Assembly (NCBI GenBank): GCA_016584495.1 | Contig: WAID01000004.1 | Span: 1,860,001 to 1,924,000, forward strand | Direction of reading: 5' to 3' | Length of the DNA: 64,000 nt | From: Celoporthe dispersa | Lineage: Eukaryota; Ascomycota; Sordariomycetes; Diaporthales; Cryphonectriaceae | Shown here: positions 57,372 to 64,000 of the stretch, one piece after another | How the letters are laid out: each line of letters opens with the position of its first letter | Numbering within the stretch: position 1 is the first letter of the stretch | Made by a program: the position numbers and the translations under genes | Notes under the pieces: generated by a model | Databases searched by the model: none | Told to the model about the DNA's origin: nothing | Seen by the model: only the letters and a program-made list of their open reading frames with translations

Positions 57372-60002
57372 CTTCTCTTATCTGTATCTGCCGCCAGGGA
57401 GGGAGGAAAAAAAAAGAGAAAGAGAGAGAGAGAGAGTAGGACGGGCTTGAGGGGGGGGATGAGTCAGAGCTTGAGATTGGATGAAGGAGACGATGGGAAC
57501 AACGGTCGCGGTCCGGCCACGAAACCCTTTGAATGGAGTCAAGATATAGTTATAGATGGATCGCTTCGCGCCAGGGGTCACGGATATTCCCTCAGCGCAG
57601 GATAAAAGTCCAGCCCAGGGAAAACGGTAAAGAGAGGGAACGGCTTGGCAGGAGGATGTCAAATCATTGACCGATGCTTAATACTCCAGATCTGCAGCAA
57701 ATTACCCCGCGCGAGAAAACCCCACGGAGATATTACCGCGGCGGATATCCGGATCGGAACTGTCCACTGGCGGGCCGGCCCCCGTCAGATCGAATTGCTT
57801 ACTGGTGCTGTATTGCGGCAGGTGCCTCGTCAGTCATGCCGTGCAGCGCTCGGTGGTTTCTTGCGGGGGTGCACCGACCTGTCAAAGATCTCTTGGTGCG
57901 TTCATATTGCTGATACTTTTCCTACAGGTATTTTCAGGCTGCGTTTCATGCATGAAAGAGGCTTGTGAGCATGTCCGCATCTGCCGAGCAGCAAGGATAT
58001 CATTTAACTAGATGTGCCGCGTAGGACGGAACAAGGGAGAGAGGAAGAGGAGAGGAAAGGAAAAAGGACAAGACAAGTTTGGAAAGCAAGCCCGGAACAT
58101 AGTCAATACTGATTGTGGGGCGCTTCCAAGGTAAGACTTGGATTTCTCTTGATGATGTCCGTCTTCTACAGGAGCCAGGGAAAACAAAAGATTAACTGTG
58201 TTTTCGAAAAATCGCCTATTACATAAGAAACTTATAAGCTTATTACACAGATATTTAGTATATAGGCGTCTTTCTCGCCGCAACATGGCCATAAGTGTCA
58301 TTGGGTGGCTTAGGTACCGGGGCGCGTACTTTAGGTAATAGTAACTAATTACTACTGTATCGCCTTAGGGGATCACCGAGAAGCTCCGTGTCTCTTTTGG
58401 CTGTAGCAGCGAGTTTCCTGACATAGGAGAGACGATCTTGTGAATCACCCTTGTGGCAGGTAGTGTAGGCATAAACGTAACCCTCTGAGGACATATGAGC
58501 TGCAGGTGCCAGGATGGTCCGAGGGGGACCAAGATGAACGGGACAGAGATCGGCATGCTAGAGAGACAACTCAATTTCAGCGGGCACGGCGTTTCAATTG
58601 GGTTGGAGGGGCTTCCCGTTTCTTTCAAGACCTTGGCATGAGATGGCTTCGGTTGTTGAAAATGAGTATTCGAAAATGTTTCAGATCCATTCCCAAGGCC
58701 TGCGAGCTTGTGGCATGCCGGTTTCCCTTCCGAGAATCCGACCGCAGGAGAATGCTGCCGGCCTGGCTAGTTTTGTGATATGCACCTGCACCGCACGTAC
58801 TGTAGATCGGCTTCTGCATGTTACAAGCACCCCCGGCTTGGGAACCGGCGATGGGCCGAGAGGCTATACCCAAGCTGGCCGCATCCGCGCTCGACCATAG
58901 GACAGCAGCGCACGCTTATCCACCACTCATGTCGTCCAAGTGGCGCTGACGCTCCTCACTGGTCGCTGCCTGCATGTGAGTGTGACGGCCGTGTCAGGCG
59001 ACAGCAGACCGCCCTGTGCAGGTTCCTTGCACCGGCACGTTACGGTAGGTTGCTCCGGTGCACTAGAACTGCTAGCGGAGCATTGGCCTGTGTCGAGAAG
59101 TGCCATACATAGTACGCCGCGCAGGTGTGAGAGATACCGAATGGAGAGACAAAGAAGAAGAAGGAAGGAAGGAAAAGAGAAAGAAAAAAACCACCAAAAA
59201 CCCAGAAAACTAATGACGTGGTTGGTGGACAGTAGGCGCGGACAGGACAAGGAGATGTTCGTCGAGATGGTGTGGACCTATTGGGGGGGTTGAAGGCATC
59301 GTGGGTGTGGGAAGGTGTGGTTGTTTGGTCGAAAAAGACCAGGACATGAGGTTACGTTGGCGGCTATTCAGGACATGCCAGGCCCTACAAGGCCCCTGCC
59401 AGGTGCACCCCAGCAGCACAAGGGAAGTCCCGAGCACGCTGCTGATAGCGCTGTCCCTCATCACCACGTGAGCTCGTCGTTTCGTGGCACCGCTGGGCGG
59501 CTATGGACCTCTCGACGTCTCCTGCTGTGAGCTGTTCCGTGGATGAATGACTCTTGTGAGGCCACACATGTTGGAATTCGACGTGCCGGGTAACGATGAA
59601 GCAGGCCGCAAGCAGCTTATCACAGCCAGTCGCGGCCCGTCTACTGCAGTAGTAGGTGCCTAAGCCCTGTGTCTCCACACTCAGCTTGCGGCCAGGGTAC
59701 ACCAGGTACGTATACCGGTACCCCTACTAACGTTGCTGCCAAGCAGTCAGCGGGCGGTGGGTTGCGTACTGGAGCTACATCATCAACACAGCATCCCACA
59801 ATCTCCTGGCCCCCCCCCCCCCCAGCCACAACCGCCAGCGATCTCGCCGCCGTGATGAGCTGGAACATAGCACCCTCTCGCGACGACTATCTGGGCTGAA
59901 GCCTCTCCCACCGATCCTCGAGACTGCGACTTTTGCCTCACATCCCGAACAACCCCCTGCAAGCTGCGTCTCGCAAAGCCGACGACCCCGCCTACTGCCA
60001 TC
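57372..60002. other. Divergent intergenic region between the FAH-family gene and palA
   Basis: No gene supported. An AT-rich patch lies at 58180-58350, a purine tract at 59150-59190 and a C13 run at about 59810-59822. Hexamers fitting the PacC consensus GCCARG occur at least ten times on either strand (listed in the findings). A pyrimidine-rich leader directly precedes the palA start. Confidence 0.5.
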
Positions 60003-63000
60003 ATGGCCCAGATTCCCATGATATCCGTGCCGCTCAAGGCCACCAACGAGATCGACTGGATTACCCCTCTGAAATACTACATACAAAACACATACGGCGA
60101 CGACCCGGAGAGGTACGCCGAGGAGTGTGCCACGCTGAACCGCCTCAGGCAGGACATGCGAGGAGCCGGCAAGGACAGCACGGCCGGGCGGGACCTCCTC
60201 TATAGGTACTATGGTCAGCTGGAGCTCCTCGACCTGCGCTTCCCCGTCGACGAGCAACACATCAAGATCTCATTTACGTGGTGCGTGTGACGACATAAGA
60301 GACACCAGCCCGCTGTATGCCCAAGGTCGGGTGGGAAACAGCTGCTGACACCGCTACAGGTTCGATGCCTTCACCCACAAGCCGACATCGCAGTACTCGC
60401 TTGCCTTCGAGAAAGCCTCCATTATCTTCAACATCTCCGCCGTGCTCTCCTGCCATGCAGCAAACCAACCGAGGTCCGAGGACACGGGTCTCAAGACCGC
60501 CTACCACTCCTTCCAGGCATCGGCCGGCATGTTTACCTACATCAACGAGAACTTCCTCCATGCGCCGTCCGTGGACCTGAGTCGTGATACTGTCAAGACT
60601 CTCATAAGCATAACGCTGGCCCAGGCCCAGGAGGTCTTCCTGGAGAAGCAGGTTGCGGACCAGAAGAAGGTCGCGCTGTTGGCGAAGCTCGCCAGCCAGG
60701 CCGGCACTCTCTACAGCCAGGCTATTGAGGGCGTCCAGGAGAATGTCACCAAGGCTATCTTTGAGAAAGTGTGGTTGCTGATGGTTCAGGTAGGCATCTG
60801 GCAGTGATGGGTTTTTGATTTTTTTTTGCGTCGCGAAAGGGGTCCGGGTGCATGAATTCGGGTTCTAACTTCAGGCACAGATCAAGGCAAATCTCCTGAA
60901 TTCCATGGCTCAGTACTATCAGGCCCTAGCAGACGAAGAGGCAAATGCTCACGGCACAGCTGTTGGGAGGCTGCAGGCGGCGGAGACTCTCGCAAAGGAG
61001 GCCAACAAGGGTGCATCCAGCTTTCCTGGTTTTGTGCCACCGAGCTCAAACCTTCAGGCAGATTGCGGCGGTATCCTTGTTGAACACACAAAGCGCCATC
61101 TTACTACCGTTTCAGAGAAGCTGAAGGAGCTGGCCAAGGACAATGACTATATCTATCACCAGACCGTCCCACCAGAGGCCAGTCTTGCTCCCGTGGCAAA
61201 ATTGCCAGCCGCGAAGCCAATACCGGTCAGCGAGCTCTATGCGGGCCAGGATATTCAACGGATAACCGGCCCTGATCTGTTCTCCAAGATCGTACCACTG
61301 GCGGTGACGGAATCGGCGAGTCTCTACGACGAGGAGAAGGCGAAGCTCATCCGAGCCGAGACCGAGCGGGTCGAGCTGGCCAACAGCGAGATGGCCGCGA
61401 GCTTGGACTATCTGAGACTTCCTGGCGCATTGCAGGTATTGAAAGGCGGTTTCGATCAAGATATCCTTCCCGATGAAGATTTCAGGACGTGGTGTGATGA
61501 TGTTGCAGGGCACGAGGACCCCGGAGTCATATTCGATTCGCTACGATCCCAGAGAGATAGGATCATCTCGTCATTGGATAAGAGCTCGCAGCAGTTGGAT
61601 ACGGAGGAAGGTGTCTGCGAGAAGATGCGGTCTAAGTATGAGGGAGATTGGACACAACAGCCTAGTGCACGGCTCACCACGACTTTACGAAGCGACATCA
61701 GGAATTACCGCGAGGCACTAGCCGAGGCATCAAAGAGCGATGGGCAGCTTTCCTCCAAGCTGCACCAGAGCCAGGACGTGTTTGACGAGATGCGAGACGC
61801 AGCCCAGAATGGCGGCGTGGATTCGCTATTCCAGGGGGCCGTAAGCAAGGTCAGAGGAAGGGGCAGCGGGGTGGGAAGCCCTGCCATCGAGCCAAATCTC
61901 TTGGATGCAGATTTCGAGGAGAGCGGCCCTAGCGTTATGGACCAGATCAAGAAGGTGGAAGATACACTGAAGAAGCTGAATCTCATCAAGAGAGAGCGGA
62001 ATCAGGTTCTCAAGGACCTGAAAGACAAGGTATTTTATCTTTCTTTCTGTGAGATGCTGCCCTGGTGCTGGGACTTACTGACCGGCGACAGGTTCACAAT
62101 GACGATATCTCCCAGATATTGATCTTGAACAAGAAGTCAATTGCCAACTACGAGCAGCAACTCTTCCAGCAGGAGCTAGAGAAGTTCCGGCCTCACACGA
62201 CCCGGATACTGCAGGCCAACCACAAGCAGTCAGCCCTGATGAAAGAGCTGACCATCTTGTTCAACAACCTCCTACAGGACAAACGAGTCAGGTCAGAGCA
62301 GAGCAAGTACGAGGCAATCCAACGCCAGCGTGGATCCGCCATTAGCAAGTATAAGCGCGCATACCAGGAGTTCCTGGATCTTGAGGCTGGGCTCCAGAGC
62401 GCCAAGAGGTGGTACACGGAGATGAAGGAGACAGTCGAGAGCCTCGAGAAGAACGTGGAGACCTTTGTCAACAACCGCCGGTCTGAGGGTGCCCAGCTGT
62501 TGAATCAAATCGAGCAGGACAGGGCCGCAGAAAAGAGTGCAAGGGCCGCGCTCGAACAGGAACGGCTCCGAGGGCTGATGGAACGGATGTCGATGGAACC
62601 CCCTGCGACGTCGCCGAAGCCTGCGAACACACAACAACGCACCACGCCAGCGCCTCTGGACTTCCAAAATTCCGTACCCAGATACCCGCAGACCAACTTC
62701 GCAGGCCAATACCGCGTGCCAACCTCGCCCCCGCCCAATCAGGCCCAGGTGCCACAGTATCAGGCCGCGTACAACCCCAGCACATACGGTCGCAACCCCG
62801 GACCGACCTCACCTCCTCCGACACGAACGAGCTTCAGCGGACAATCTGGGTTCAGGCCAGGGCCCGCCTCCCCCCCGCCCACGCAAACGACATTTGGGCA
62901 GCCTTCCTCTCGCCCCCACAGCACCTATGGCAATCCCCACGCTGCACCCACAACTGTCCCCCAGACATACGTCCCTCCCGGGTTCGTCCCCCTCCACCAC

Positions 63001-63152
63001 CACCAGGCCCACCTCCCCTGGGCCCTCAGCAGACTGTGCACTACGGCAATGATTACTACTCCGGCCAGCAACAACAGCAAAAATCTCCTTCTGCACATCA
63101 GCAGCCTCCTAACACGGCTGACCCTTGGGCCGGACTGAATGCATGGAAATGA
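60003..63152 (+). CDS. palA: PalA / Rim20 pH-response regulator (BRO1-domain protein), one apparent frameshift
   Basis: PalA is the ESCRT-associated scaffold that binds YPXL motifs of transcription factor PacC and brings it to its protease during the alkaline pH response. Exons 60003-60280, 60360-60789, 60875-62029 and 62092-63152 give about 974 residues. Residues 1 to about 390 form the BRO1 domain (VPLKATNEIDWITPLKYYIQ, FDAFTHKPTSQYSLAFEKAS, LLNSMAQYYQALADEEAN). Then comes the V-shaped coiled-coil domain (YEQQLFQQELEKFRPHTTRI). The Pro-rich tail is PTSPPP-rich and ends DPWAGLNAWK, typical of the family. A C5 run at 62988-62992 must be C6 to read FVPPPPPPGPPPLGP and reach that end. Otherwise translation ends in an unrelated tail at 63138. 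The total is then divisible by three. Confidence 0.95.
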
Positions 63153-63920
63153 GACTTGAATGGCAGGCATGGACAAACAGGCATACCGGCTGACCTCTAA
63201 GAGGGAGGCACGCAAAAAAAAAAAAAAAGGGTGGTCTGCCTGTAACTAGGAAACGATGATTGGTCGCGACTGAGCAAAATGAAACAAGCCAACGAGGACG
63301 CAATGAGATAGAGTATTGGGTTACTCGATCAACGGTTATGGGATTTGGTTTTGTTTTTTTTTTTTTTGTTATATATGACGGGTCAGGTGTTGATGCCAGA
63401 TGATCACCCAAGTCAATCCTGTCCAGAATCCTGAATGCGACCGGCGTGGACGCGCAACCTGATCCACCAAGATGTCCAATACAAGTAGACTTTGCATCTT
63501 CACAGAGCGAGGCGAACAATCTGATGTTGTTGGGCCAAAGGCTGTCAAGCTATCTCACAGCCCAACAAGAACCACCGAGTAAAGAGGCATCTTGAGGCTC
63601 AGCCTTCATACGTACTTAAGTAATTAGTCTCTCAAGTCCCGAGGTTGTGCCACTGGGCGAACTCATTAAGATCCCTGCAAGTTGGTGTGAGATGATTGGC
63701 TAGCTGGTGGTTCAGGCGCGACCCACGACGCGTCGAATCCCCCACTGCCGATTTACGCGTGTCTCGAGCCTTTCTCGCGTTGACCTTACTTCATATCAAC
63801 TTTGCGGCAGCTTTCCCCCTCCCCCCCAAATACGGCTCAATTCACCTTCTCCTGTCCTTTCCAGCCATCTCTTGACCTTGCATAACCTGCTGTATCCAGG
63901 TACCCCTTACAGACGGTACC
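63153..63920. other. Intergenic downstream of palA
   Basis: It contains an A-run (63213-63228), a T-run (63353-63367) and C/T-rich DNA before the next start codon. No gene is recognised. Confidence 0.6.
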
Positions 63921-64000
63921 ATGGATACTTTTATGCTGCGCGATGAAGCCACGCGCGAGCGTGTGCGCAAGGCTCAGGAATTCCTTGACCCACGTTCGTG
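63921..64000 (+). CDS. Start of an unidentified gene (truncated by the window end)
   Basis: An open frame begins at ATG 63921 in the favourable context GGTACCATGG and runs off the window: MDTFMLRDEATRERVRKAQE, then FLDPRS. It is charged and helical. The C/T-rich leader before it (63810-63870) looks like a fungal 5' leader. There is too little to identify a family. Confidence 0.5.
   Translation, partial: MDTFMLRDEATRERVRKAQEFLDPRS

Overview
The window is genomic DNA from a filamentous ascomycete, most likely a Sordariomycete. The protein-coding genes have short GT-AG introns (about 50-310 bp) with CTAAC-type branch points, GC-rich third codon positions, and a typical mould gene set: a group III G-alpha, Hog1 MAP kinase, PalA/Rim20, Exo70, INCENP and Nma111. 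Intergenic DNA is long and full of polypurine/polypyrimidine tracts, homopolymer G/C runs and microsatellites. I assigned the class from the proteins; the species is not determined.

Layout. Positions 1-1046 hold the 3' end of a G-alpha gene (+). 4636-7923 is glycogen phosphorylase (+). 12122-13404 is the Hog1 stress MAP kinase (+), convergent with 14748-17250, the late-secretory DENN-type protein Avl9 (-). 18881-24837 is the HtrA-like protease Nma111 (-). 26232-27032 is a possible tubby-like fold protein (-), 28170-31060 a J-domain protein (-) and 32722-36956 the inner centromere protein INCENP/Sli15 (-). Then come 39647-41294, a class III aminotransferase (+), and 42914-44901, the exocyst subunit Exo70 (+). 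About 10 kb with no recognisable gene follows. After it come a 131-residue unknown protein (55335-55858, +), a fumarylacetoacetate-hydrolase-family enzyme (56201-57371, -), the divergent pH-signalling scaffold PalA (60003-63152, +), and the start of a further gene at 63921 (+).

The main discovery is an in-frame 868-residue intein (20575-23178, -) inside Nma111. It has all the splicing hallmarks: Cys1, TPNH in block B, a C-terminal His-Asn, and Ser at +1. It also carries a LAGLIDADG homing endonuclease whose first catalytic Asp is replaced by His. It is swollen by two large insertions. It sits exactly between residues 524 and 525 of a 1048-residue host protein, at the junction of its two duplicated protease-PDZ halves. 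Nma111 is not a host gene I know for fungal inteins.

A second pattern is technical. Nine of the conserved multi-exon genes were joined by hand, and eleven single-base indels are needed to keep their frames, mostly in homopolymers. Once corrected, every gene length divides exactly by three. This points to indel errors in the assembly rather than a set of essential pseudogenes. The genes are unrelated housekeeping and signalling genes (stress MAPK, pH sensing, exocytosis, mitosis, glycogen use) and do not form a metabolic cluster.
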